Origin: Vibrio penaeicida
GTDB taxonomy: Bacteria > Pseudomonadota > Gammaproteobacteria > Enterobacterales > Vibrionaceae
Length of the DNA stretch: 64,000 nucleotides
Assembly (NCBI RefSeq): GCF_019977755.1
Contig: NZ_AP025145.1
Span: 806,001 to 870,000 of the forward strand
Direction of reading: 5' to 3'
The notes beneath the pieces are model-generated. The model was not told the origin of the DNA. It saw only the letters and a list, made by a program, of their open reading frames with translations, and did no database searches. Shown in pieces: positions 27,592 to 36,182 of the stretch. Numbering within the stretch: the stretch's first letter is position 1; every line of letters starts with the position of its first letter. A program made the translations under genes and the position numbers.

Positions 27592-29205
27592 TTAAATAGT
27601 TAAAGTGGATTCAATACCGCTTTCTCGTGCGAAGTATGAATCGTGTGTGACTAAAACAAACCCTGCGGAATAGTCACGTAGTGTGTTCGCAAATATTCTT
27701 TTGCTGTTAAGGTCTAGATGATTATCAGGCTCATCTAACAGTAATAAGCACGGTTCTGCTTGGTGACTGGCAATAAGCAGTGCCAACTTCATTTTTTCTC
27801 CTCCACTGAGTTGGTGGCTAACTCTGAATACAGAGTCGCGTTTGAAGCCAATGGCAGCCAGCAGATTTCGAATTTCACCGTGCGTTAAATGGGGTAGGTG
27901 TATGCTAACGAGATCCATTAAAGGATGGGCTTCGCCTAGCAATGAAAAGTGTTGATCAACATATAGGCTTTTCTTGGCGCTGCACTGACCAGAAGTGAAC
28001 GTTAGCTCGCCAAAAATGCACTTAAGCAGCGTTGATTTTCCTTTGCCATTGTCGCCATCAATTCGCCATTTATCCCCTGAGAATACTTCCCAATTGATGG
28101 GTTTCTCAGTGCCATAAGGCAGCGTGCATTGCTGAAGATGTAACAGCCTTTGATTTTTCTGTCGGTGCGATTCAAAGGATAGGGTGAGTGCATGAGAACT
28201 CGACTGTTTTGATTGAAGCTGTTTCTTTAACTCACTCAATTCTGATTGGCGTTGTCGATGCATTTCCCGCTTTGCAGAATTCGATTTTTGCGCGCTATTT
28301 TTTGCCGCATCGAGAATCATTTTATCTTGGCTGCCAGATTTTCGTAGTTTGTTGCCTTGCGCAGCGCGTTTTTGTGCCTTCTCGTGATCCGATTGCGCTT
28401 TTTTAGCTGCCAACTTTTGTTGCTTTTCGGTTTCTTCCAGTTTTCGAGCAATTGAGGCTTGCTCTCTATCTCGAATTTGAACATAAGTATCGTAGTTGCC
28501 ACTATAAAATTGAATCCCTAATGAAGACAGCTCGAAAATGCCGTCAACCGAATTCAGCAATTCTCGGTCGTGACTCACAACGAGCGCTTTGCCTTGGTAT
28601 TGAGTTAACTGATTACAGAGCCAACATTTCCCGCTGGCATCAAGGTGGTTGCTTGGTTCATCCAAAATAAGAATATCCGGATTCTCAAGGAATAAGACCC
28701 ACAATCTTAGCCGTGTGAGTTCTCCACCGCTCAGGGTTTGAACACTGCTATATGGATCGGGGGGTAACCTAAGTTCGGTTAACTCTTTTGAAAGCTCGTT
28801 TCTCAAGTCCCACCGGTCGTTAACGAGATCAAAATCGGCTTGCTCAACGCTTCCTTTTTCTATTCGTTCAAGCGCAATAAGCGCAGATTCTAAACCTAGG
28901 TATTGAGCAATAGACTGGTCGATTGTGTTCGAATCGTGTTGTTGATCTAACCAACCGACTTGCCCTTGGATTTCGATGTTTCCCAAAGTAGGGGAGTTTT
29001 GTTTTAACAACAATGAACACAGCAGGCTCTTGCCGCTTCCATTGTTGCCGACTAAGCCGTATACGCCTTGCGCGACAGAGAACTGAAGCGATTTAAACTG
29101 CCAGTCCCCATCTGGGTGGTGGTAAGAGAGGCGATTGGCTCTTAAATAAGTGCTGTTTTGATAGTTATTGTTTTTAAAAGAATTGTTTTGATGAGATGTG
29201 ATCAT
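27592..29205 (-). CDS. ABC-F family ATP-binding protein
   Basis: A 537-residue soluble protein with two ABC ATPase domains and no membrane segment, as in the ABC-F family of ribosome-acting ATPases (translation factors and antibiotic-resistance proteins). Domain 1: Walker A GNNGSGKS (53-60), signature LSGGE, Walker B LILDEPSNHLD. A charged Lys/Gln-rich linker (about 240-340) follows. Domain 2: Walker A GDNGKGKS, LSGGE, LLLDEPDNHLD. Whether it is housekeeping or a ribosome-protection factor cannot be said. A hairpin over its ribosome-binding site (29208-29230) suggests translational control. Confidence 0.93.
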   Translation of the reverse strand: MITSHQNNSFKNNNYQNSTYLRANRLSYHHPDGDWQFKSLQFSVAQGVYGLVGNNGSGKSLLCSLLLKQNSPTLGNIEIQGQVGWLDQQHDSNTIDQSIAQYLGLESALIALERIEKGSVEQADFDLVNDRWDLRNELSKELTELRLPPDPYSSVQTLSGGELTRLRLWVLFLENPDILILDEPSNHLDASGKCWLCNQLTQYQGKALVVSHDRELLNSVDGIFELSSLGIQFYSGNYDTYVQIRDREQASIARKLEETEKQQKLAAKKAQSDHEKAQKRAAQGNKLRKSGSQDKMILDAAKNSAQKSNSAKREMHRQRQSELSELKKQLQSKQSSSHALTLSFESHRQKNQRLLHLQQCTLPYGTEKPINWEVFSGDKWRIDGDNGKGKSTLLKCIFGELTFTSGQCSAKKSLYVDQHFSLLGEAHPLMDLVSIHLPHLTHGEIRNLLAAIGFKRDSVFRVSHQLSGGEKMKLALLIASHQAEPCLLLLDEPDNHLDLNSKRIFANTLRDYSAGFVLVTHDSYFARESGIESTLTI

Positions 29206-29207
29206 AA

Positions 29208-29230
29208 AGACTCCGACATAGTCAGGGTCT
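29208..29230 (-). promoter_or_regulatory. Hairpin that could mask the ABC-F ribosome-binding site
   Basis: On the minus strand the leader can fold AGACCCTGAC against GTCGGAGTCT: ten positions with one C-A mismatch and one G-U pair, three-base loop. The GGAG Shine-Dalgarno sequence (complement of 29211-29214, five bases before the ATG) lies inside the stem. Masking of the site is inferred. Confidence 0.5.
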
Positions 29231-29642
29231 GAGGCGTGACAAATTTGATTTCATTAGATCGCGAAAAACGGTACGCAAAAGGCAATATGCAAAAAGCGAG
29301 TAAAGCAAGTTTTGACGAAGACACGCCTACTAACCCTGTATTCCAAAATTAAGGTGTTCAATTGGACATAAGGGATTAGTTGTTCATTTAGGCGCATTCT
29401 CCTACAGAAGTGATGGCGAGATTCTATACGTATTTTTGTTCAAGATGCAATATCGTTGTTATTTTTTATGAGTGCGATTGAGTATGCTTAGTTGGCTGAT
29501 TAGCGACCTAATTCTCTTTTAATGTTTATTGTCTTCTTTTCCAGCTTACCCGCTCACGTTTTTCCCACGTTGTCACATCACTCTGGTAAAAATAGTCGTA
29601 TAGTTTTTAATAACTGATTGAAAAACATACAAGGTGAATGTT
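29231..29642. other. Intergenic region between the ABC-F and NTF2-like genes
   Basis: About 410 bases holding the divergent promoters of the ABC-F gene (minus) and the NTF2-like gene (plus). The part near the ABC-F gene would form a long leader. No clear leader peptide or known riboswitch was recognised. Confidence 0.45.
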
Positions 29643-29969
29643 GTGGATGAAGATATCAAAAACGCGTGTATCGCTTTTTCTTGCGGAGATGTGAATGAGA
29701 TTATCCCGTTCTTAAACGAGAAAACTCGCTGGACGAATGTAGGCAAGGAAGACATTGTTGGAACGGATAATATCCGCTCGATTTGTTTTCAGATGGAATC
29801 AGAACCGGTGTCTTTAAATGTGTCTCAAGCGCTTGAAGCCACGGACCATCTGGTTGTTCAGGGGCACGGTGACGCACAGCAAACTTTTTATTTCTGCGAC
29901 ATTTTCCAAATAGAGTCTGGCTCTATTAAACAGATAACTTCTTATCTTGTTGCTGGTCAGAAAGAGTAG
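29643..29969 (+). CDS. NTF2/SnoaL-like small protein
   Basis: A protein of about 108 residues whose pattern (ACIAFSCGDVNEIIPFLNEKTRW near the start, then GTDNIRSI, then alternating strands ending FQIESGSIKQITSYL) fits the SnoaL/NTF2-like cone fold. I place the start at GTG 29643, because AAGGTG lies 6-7 bases upstream; GTG 29634 would add three residues. Such proteins can be enzymes or binding proteins; no catalytic residue is evident. Monocistronic. Confidence 0.7.
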   Translation: MDEDIKNACIAFSCGDVNEIIPFLNEKTRWTNVGKEDIVGTDNIRSICFQMESEPVSLNVSQALEATDHLVVQGHGDAQQTFYFCDIFQIESGSIKQITSYLVAGQKE

Positions 29970-30191
29970 CGACGTTTTTGGGTGGGATTGTTTGTGGATG
30001 AGAAAGTTTGAAGGTGAGAAAGTTTGTGGATATAGCCCAACACATCGAGATTAAGTGTGAGCTAGATTATAAAATGAACAGCTAGGGGTTTATTTTAAGC
30101 AAAGTATTAAAAATGAAGCAATTAAAGGTGAAGCTTTGTACTAAAGTTTGAACGGGAAAGGTTTTTCGTTCAACCTACTTTGGGCTCAAAA

Positions 30192-33100
30192 ATGAAACTT
30201 TTAAGATTTGCTCTAATTCTGATGTTGGTTTTAGTAGGAGCGAGTGCAAAAGCGCTTGAGCTTGAATACGGTCGTTACAACGTTAATGCCTACGCGCACC
30301 CAGACTGTATCGATACGGTCTGCCAAGTTAATTTCGAAAAAACATATGATACCGTTCCTCTTGTATTCTTCATGAGTACGATTTCTTTTCTCAATGAGCA
30401 AGACTCCCCTTCTGCAGTAAAAGTTCTAGAAGTCACGAAAACATACGTTAAGTTCAAACAGAAAATTGCACCTGCATATCGTGCACCCGCAGGCATGGAA
30501 AATGTACCAATGAAGGTGATCGATTACGTCGTCATGGAGAAGGGTGTTCATGACTTTAATGGCGTGAAGATCATAGTTGACGAAGTTTCGACTCAAAAGT
30601 ACATGTATCGATTGAGTACCCATAGCAGTGGAAACGGCAATAGGAACAAAAAGGAACGGATTTATTTCAATAGCTACAACGGACAAGGCTTTACTTCATT
30701 TAGTGGCACTCCCGGAATCATTCACCAAGTTCAAAGTATAAATAACGGTGAGGATTTCTGGTTAACATCATCCGTAACGGCTGTTAACACGTCTTACATG
30801 GATATCTCGTTAGAACGACATGAGATTGATGGATACAAATCAAAAAACTCTCGACAATTCCCTACGCAGCAAGAGCGAATCGGCTTTATCGCCGCTTATG
30901 GTAGCGGCGAACGAGACGACATTAAGTTTGCAGTTAAAAACCAAATAACGATTAACTCGTACGATACGGGGAACCCTGTTTCTACGGGGTGTGAAACCTA
31001 CGCCGATTACGATGAGAATTACGACGTTGTGCCCATTATCGTGGCGTCAAAAAATACTCGCTATGGCAATAATGGTGGTTGGTTACGCCGGTGTCGTTTG
31101 GAAACGGGCAAATCCAGTTTTATGGTGGAAGAAGATCAAGACACCGATGCAGAACGTAAGCATATCGTAGAGCGATTGGGCTACATCATTTTTGAGGTAC
31201 CGTTCGATGTGGAGCAATGTACTCAGTTTACGGGTCCTGCTCAAACTTGGGATACGTCCGGTAGTATTGAAATTAAAGGCAGCGCAAAAATATCTGGTGC
31301 GGTTAGCGGTACTCAACTTGGTTATTTTGATGTAGAAGCCCATACCAATAACAGCTGTACGGTTGGGAATTGTGTCGCTGACAACAGCCTTTTGGTCCCC
31401 ATGTTCAATTTTGCAAGTTTCACGCCGGGTCCTAACGATATTAGCTTTAACACTGGTACTCACACGGTGTCGCCGGGGCAATACGACGAAATTAATATTT
31501 TTGGAGATGCAGTGGTCACGTTCACGGCGGGGGACTACTTTGCTGATGAAGTGAATATTTACGGTGATGCAGAAATTAAGGTCAGTGGGCAGGTTTACAT
31601 CCACAGTAATGGGACTGAAATAAAAGGCTCAGGTAAGGTTAATTTAACGGGTGTTCCAAATGATGTTTACTTTGTCGTGCATGGAAGCAATGCTGAGTTC
31701 TCAATAAAAGGGGCCGCTCGAGCAATTGCGTTCGTGCTCTCAGAAGACAAAATCGAGTTAGATGAAAGCGGTATTTTAATGGGTGCTATCGCATCTTTGA
31801 CCGCTGAAGTGAAGGGCGATGCAAGATTGAACGGGGACATTTCTAGCTGTAATCAACCTGTTTATCAACTGCAAATTACCCCTGCTTCTGCCACTGAATT
31901 GATCGATCACTCTATTCCTATCACGTTTAATATTATTAATAGTGCAGGTAATGTAGATACTGACTACATCGGCAACTTAAATATTACACCGTCTGGTAAT
32001 GCAAACACTTGTTGGAAATCGACAGCAAACATTAACGCAGATTGTATCAATGACACGAGTACCATGCAGATTCAAGCGGGTACAGCGACGTATTATTTGT
32101 ACAGTAGTGTTGTAGTGGAAGTTGCGACCGTAACGGCTTACGTTGTGGGCTCTCCGTCTATTAATGCTTCGGCAGGTCCTTACACATTCAATAATTCTGG
32201 TTTTATCTTTGAGCCATCTCCATTCAAAATCATTGCGGGTAAACAAACCGACGTCACTATAAAAGCAACGCGAGAAACCGCGAGTGGTACAGAAGTAATG
32301 GATGACTACGATGGAACCAAAACCCTGGCGATTACATTAACCTCTTATATCATCCCAAGTACAGGGACAATTCAGCCTTTATTGGTGAACAACAATGTCA
32401 CGTTTGTGGATGGAGTTGGCACACTGAGTTTGCAATATAACGATGCGGGTCAAATCAACGTAACAGTCAGGGATAATACGAATGATATTGAAGGCGCGAT
32501 GGTTGTGGAGGCTAGGCCGGACAAACTTGCACTGTGTGATTTTTCCGTTCAAAACACAGTAAAAGCCCACAATGGTACATCGTCTGGCGGTCCTGCATTT
32601 GCTCGAGCTGGAGAAACCTTCACTGTACGAATTAAACCCATTATTTATAACACCTCTGAAAGTAATCAATGTAATCGTGCGACCACGCCGAACTTTTATT
32701 CAACCACTGGTCATTTCGCTTTAGCCGAGCTCAACTATACGCTTCATTCTCCAAGTAGGGGGAGTTCTGGCACTTTGACGCAGGAAGGTAACAGTTATAC
32801 ACCTAACAATATCTACAATTTCACGACAACATCGCTAGCCGCGAGCGGCATTGTGGCATCGATGAATTGGAACGAAGTAGGCAGCATTAACTTAACGGTG
32901 TCTAACAGTAATTATGATTATGGTGAGAGTAGTGGAATTGATAGCGATACTGCCACGATAGGGCGCTTCTACCCATATCAATTTGAACTGACAAACAACT
33001 ACACTCAGGAAGGGCAGGCAGTGAGTTTTACCTACATGGAGCAAAACTTTAAATCTAACTTCACTGCAACAGCGCAAAGTGTCGACAAGGAAAACACTAT

Positions 33101-33983
33101 CACGACAACAACTAACTACGGAAGCTTTGCCGCATCACTGTTAATGCATTTGAATTTAGTCGCGGTCGATGATGAAAAGAACCCGGTAACAGAATCAAAT
33201 GATTTAACGAGCCGTTTGATAACGGGCAATATTGCGAATACAGATTGGTACAGAGAATGGACGGGTGGAACGGCGTCACTGCCCTCTACCGTATTTAAGT
33301 TTTCTCGTGTTGTTCAGCAAACAACCCCAACCAGAATCACCACTCAAGATGGTCCTTATGAAGTTAGGCTTGGTCTAGAGGTAAATACCAACAGTGTCAA
33401 TTGCTCCGTTAATGGGTGCACTGATTTTGTAAACGCCATTGCGCTACGAAATGATGGGTCCAGTACATACAATGGACGGAAGTTTACCGCAGCCCTTGAT
33501 ATGCGTTATGGTCGATTAACGTTAGATGATGTCGGCACAAACAGCGGCATGGACGTGACGGTTCCGGTAAGGGCAGAATATTGGAACGGCTCGCAGTTTG
33601 TGACCAATACCGATGACATTGAAACAGACTTTGATGGTGCAAACTATTGTCGTGAACTTATCTGGCCAAGATCAGGCTCTAGCAGTGCCGATTTAACGGG
33701 GTCGCATACCAATATCACTAGTGGTACAAGCAGCAATTTAACCGCAAGGCAAAATAGTTCAACTGAAGGTGCTCAGGAACAAGTTCGGCTGAAGCTTAGA
33801 ATTGGTGTTCCTCCAGCCGGAGAATCAGGTTTAACCTGTTCAGGTAATACCAGTGGCGGGTTCGAACACCTTCACTACAACTGGTTTGGCAATGGGGACG
33901 ATAACCCTTCAGCATTGGTTACGTTCGGTGTTTATCGAGGTAACGATCGCGTTATCTTCCGTGGAGAACCTAGAATTTACTAA
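30192..33983 (+). CDS. MshQ-like giant exported protein (DUF6701 C-terminus)
   Basis: 1263 residues from ATG 30192. Signal peptide 1-22. N-terminal beta domain (about 23-340) with paired cysteines. A polymer-forming, bactofilin-like beta-helical stretch (about 386-553) with repeated 'GDA' turns, as in NIFGDAVVTF and NIYGDAEIKV. Then filamin-like segments, and a C-terminal DUF6701 region ending NPSALVTFGVYRGNDRVIFRGEPRIY (typical close: GVYRGNDR). This is the architecture of MshQ, the last protein of MSHA pilus clusters in Vibrio. Here it stands alone with no msh genes beside it. It is probably exposed at the cell surface or pilus tip; its role is not established. Confidence 0.85.
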   Translation: MKLLRFALILMLVLVGASAKALELEYGRYNVNAYAHPDCIDTVCQVNFEKTYDTVPLVFFMSTISFLNEQDSPSAVKVLEVTKTYVKFKQKIAPAYRAPAGMENVPMKVIDYVVMEKGVHDFNGVKIIVDEVSTQKYMYRLSTHSSGNGNRNKKERIYFNSYNGQGFTSFSGTPGIIHQVQSINNGEDFWLTSSVTAVNTSYMDISLERHEIDGYKSKNSRQFPTQQERIGFIAAYGSGERDDIKFAVKNQITINSYDTGNPVSTGCETYADYDENYDVVPIIVASKNTRYGNNGGWLRRCRLETGKSSFMVEEDQDTDAERKHIVERLGYIIFEVPFDVEQCTQFTGPAQTWDTSGSIEIKGSAKISGAVSGTQLGYFDVEAHTNNSCTVGNCVADNSLLVPMFNFASFTPGPNDISFNTGTHTVSPGQYDEINIFGDAVVTFTAGDYFADEVNIYGDAEIKVSGQVYIHSNGTEIKGSGKVNLTGVPNDVYFVVHGSNAEFSIKGAARAIAFVLSEDKIELDESGILMGAIASLTAEVKGDARLNGDISSCNQPVYQLQITPASATELIDHSIPITFNIINSAGNVDTDYIGNLNITPSGNANTCWKSTANINADCINDTSTMQIQAGTATYYLYSSVVVEVATVTAYVVGSPSINASAGPYTFNNSGFIFEPSPFKIIAGKQTDVTIKATRETASGTEVMDDYDGTKTLAITLTSYIIPSTGTIQPLLVNNNVTFVDGVGTLSLQYNDAGQINVTVRDNTNDIEGAMVVEARPDKLALCDFSVQNTVKAHNGTSSGGPAFARAGETFTVRIKPIIYNTSESNQCNRATTPNFYSTTGHFALAELNYTLHSPSRGSSGTLTQEGNSYTPNNIYNFTTTSLAASGIVASMNWNEVGSINLTVSNSNYDYGESSGIDSDTATIGRFYPYQFELTNNYTQEGQAVSFTYMEQNFKSNFTATAQSVDKENTITTTTNYGSFAASLLMHLNLVAVDDEKNPVTESNDLTSRLITGNIANTDWYREWTGGTASLPSTVFKFSRVVQQTTPTRITTQDGPYEVRLGLEVNTNSVNCSVNGCTDFVNAIALRNDGSSTYNGRKFTAALDMRYGRLTLDDVGTNSGMDVTVPVRAEYWNGSQFVTNTDDIETDFDGANYCRELIWPRSGSSSADLTGSHTNITSGTSSNLTARQNSSTEGAQEQVRLKLRIGVPPAGESGLTCSGNTSGGFEHLHYNWFGNGDDNPSALVTFGVYRGNDRVIFRGEPRIY

Positions 33984-34027
33984 AGGTTTTTCGCAGGCGT
34001 GATTTGTTCGTATAAATGTGCTCGTTT

Positions 34028-34058
34028 AAAAGCTCTCAATTTACATGAGGGCTTTTTT
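34028..34058 (+). terminator. Terminator after the MshQ-like gene
   Basis: 11-position stem AAAAGCTCTCA / TGAGGGCTTTT with one G-U pair and a 7-base loop, followed by Ts. It separates the MshQ-like gene from the phzF-like gene. Confidence 0.85.
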
Positions 34059-34160
34059 GCTTTTCTGAGATTTTTAATTGGGCATATCTTGCAAGCAACT
34101 AAAAACAATGATGTATTGGCCAAGAACCGATATTTTCTAAAGGAATGGAGAAAGCCAGAA

Positions 34161-34949
34161 ATGAAATTGCGCATGCGAGTACTTGATGCATTTACAAATG
34201 AACAATTCAAAGGCAATTCCGCTGCGGTGATCATTACCGATGAATGGCTAAGCGACCGTTTGATGCAGAATATCGCGATTGAAAATAACCTCTCTGAAAC
34301 AGCATTTCTTGTACCAATCAAAGATAATAAATATGCAATTCGTTGGTTTTCACCTATCACAGAAATCGATTTTTGTGGGCACGCGACGTTAGCGTCTGCC
34401 AGCGCGTTGTTTTCCGATTTTCCTTCACTGAATGAGCTTGAATTTTCAACCTTGGAAGTGGGCAATCTTGTCGTCAGAAAACGAAGTAATGGCATGATTG
34501 AAATGCAGTTTCCAATTCTTGCTCCCGTCCCCGTTGAAGCTCCTGAGGCACTCATCGAAGGCCTATCCATTACACCAAAACTCATTTTACGTAGCCAACA
34601 AGCATACTTTGCCATTTATGACTCTCAAGACGATGTATTTCAGGTGCAACAAAGCCAAGAACAGCTGAAAATGCTTGCGCCATACGATGTGGTCGTCACG
34701 GCAAAAGGGGAGCAATATGATTTTGTTTCGCGTTATTTTTGGCCTGCTAACGGTGGCGACGAAGATCCGGTAACTGGTTCAATTCACGCTGGTTTAGCGC
34801 CGTACTGGGCTAGTGAATTAGGGAAGAGTGAGTTGTTGGCACTTCAAGCATCTCAAAGAAGTGGTGAGCTTCATTGTAGAGTAACCGATACTCACGTTTT
34901 TGTTTCAGGTAGCGCGGTGAAATACCTCGATGGGGAGATATGGGTATAA
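34161..34949 (+). CDS. PhzF family isomerase/epimerase-like protein
   Basis: About 262 residues of the PhzF fold (two diaminopimelate-epimerase-like halves). Active-site Glu46 lies in ENNLSETAFL, and the family signatures CGHATLAS and GGDEDPVTGSIH are present. Members include the phenazine enzyme PhzF and many uncharacterised isomerases; nothing here points to phenazine synthesis. The start is ATG 34161 with GGAG upstream; the longer in-frame reading runs through the previous gene's terminator. Confidence 0.9.
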   Translation: MKLRMRVLDAFTNEQFKGNSAAVIITDEWLSDRLMQNIAIENNLSETAFLVPIKDNKYAIRWFSPITEIDFCGHATLASASALFSDFPSLNELEFSTLEVGNLVVRKRSNGMIEMQFPILAPVPVEAPEALIEGLSITPKLILRSQQAYFAIYDSQDDVFQVQQSQEQLKMLAPYDVVVTAKGEQYDFVSRYFWPANGGDEDPVTGSIHAGLAPYWASELGKSELLALQASQRSGELHCRVTDTHVFVSGSAVKYLDGEIWV

Positions 34950-35201
34950 CCCCGTTTTTTCGTAGCACCACTTTCATATAAATATTGAAAATAGTTATAT
35001 AAGTATCACTATTAATACAAATGTCATTTGCCATGGTCTGTTGCCATTGGTAAGGTGTCCCGATTAAAAGAAGATTCCTCTATATCGCCTTGTTAGCGTC
35101 ATTATTTGCCTAACAAATAGCGGGAATTCTACGTGGCTAGAGAAATAGGAAAGGTTTCTTTGTGTGTTACGCACAGCCACCGCTATCGGAGAGCATCAGT
35201 C

Positions 35202-36167
35202 ATGAAAGCAATGGTATATACACCCTTCGGGGATAACGACATATTGCATTTTTCAGAAGTTGACAAGCCAGTGCCAGCCGACGATGACGTATTAATTCGA
35301 GTGAAAGCCACAACCGTTACGAAAAGTCATTTACGTCACCAATTCCCCAAAATACTCCGACTCCCTTCGCGTCTAACGTTGGGAGCTCTCTTACCAAAAG
35401 AAGAAATTCTGGGTACCGAGTTTGCTGGTGTAGTAGAAGCTGTGGGAAAAAATGTTCGACTTTTTAAGCCTAATGACCGAGTTTTCGGGATTGTAGGCGT
35501 GGAAAGTGGCACCTACGCAGAATACATCACCGTACAAGACGATAGTGTGCTTAGCCTCATGCCAGAAAATACCAACTTTGAGGAAGCAGCGTCCATTCCT
35601 TATGGTGCATTGATCGCACTGCAAATGTTGCGTGACAAAGCGAAAGTTCAAGTAGGGCAGAAAGTCTTAATCAATGGCGCTTCAGGCCCTGTTGGTACAG
35701 CGGCGGTGCAAATTGCCAAATGGCTAGGTGCAAAGGTCACCGGTATTTGTAGTACCGATGAACTGAAGTATGTGCAGGCTCTAGGCGCTGACCGCGTCGT
35801 CGATTATTCCATTCACGACTTCACCGTTGCAGAAAGGCAATATGACGTGGTCTTTGATATTGCCAATACAGCGTGTTTCGATTCTTGCTGCGATGTATTA
35901 AAACCTCAAGGTATCTGTTTGAAACTCGAAGCAGGTCTTGCAGAATACTATCAAATGATGTCGTCTATCTTCCTGGGTAAGCGTCGCTTGGCGTGCAGAT
36001 ATCACGTGGATACAAGTCTGGATCTGGTGTTTATTAAAGATTTGATTGAAATGGGGTTTTTAAGGCCAAGAATCGATCGTCAATACACCTTCACCCAGCT
36101 AGAAGAAGCGCATCAATACGCCCAGGCAAAGCGCCGAAAGGGCAGCGTCGTTATTCAGGTCAGTTAA
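35202..36167 (+). CDS. MDR-family NAD(P)H-dependent quinone oxidoreductase-like protein
   Basis: A 321-residue medium-chain dehydrogenase/reductase without the structural zinc cysteines, so closest to zinc-independent quinone oxidoreductases. The N-terminal GroES-like domain begins MKAMVYTPFG, and the Rossmann signature is GASGPVGTAAVQIAK, followed by GADRVVDY. The start is ATG 35202 with GGAGAG upstream. It is convergent with the phospholipase-like gene, only 15 bp apart. Substrate unknown. Confidence 0.9.
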   Translation: MKAMVYTPFGDNDILHFSEVDKPVPADDDVLIRVKATTVTKSHLRHQFPKILRLPSRLTLGALLPKEEILGTEFAGVVEAVGKNVRLFKPNDRVFGIVGVESGTYAEYITVQDDSVLSLMPENTNFEEAASIPYGALIALQMLRDKAKVQVGQKVLINGASGPVGTAAVQIAKWLGAKVTGICSTDELKYVQALGADRVVDYSIHDFTVAERQYDVVFDIANTACFDSCCDVLKPQGICLKLEAGLAEYYQMMSSIFLGKRRLACRYHVDTSLDLVFIKDLIEMGFLRPRIDRQYTFTQLEEAHQYAQAKRRKGSVVIQVS

Positions 36168-36182
36168 CCTCAATCCTCCTTT

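Noticed and set aside
29985..30030. Short repeated GAGAAAGTTTG / TTTGTGGAT units before the MshQ-like gene
   Set aside because: Only two copies of each, imperfect spacing; not enough to call a repeat element.
33980..34615. 211-codon minus-strand frame opposite the phzF-like gene
   Set aside because: Antisense shadow of a clear PhzF gene and of the MshQ-like gene's terminator.
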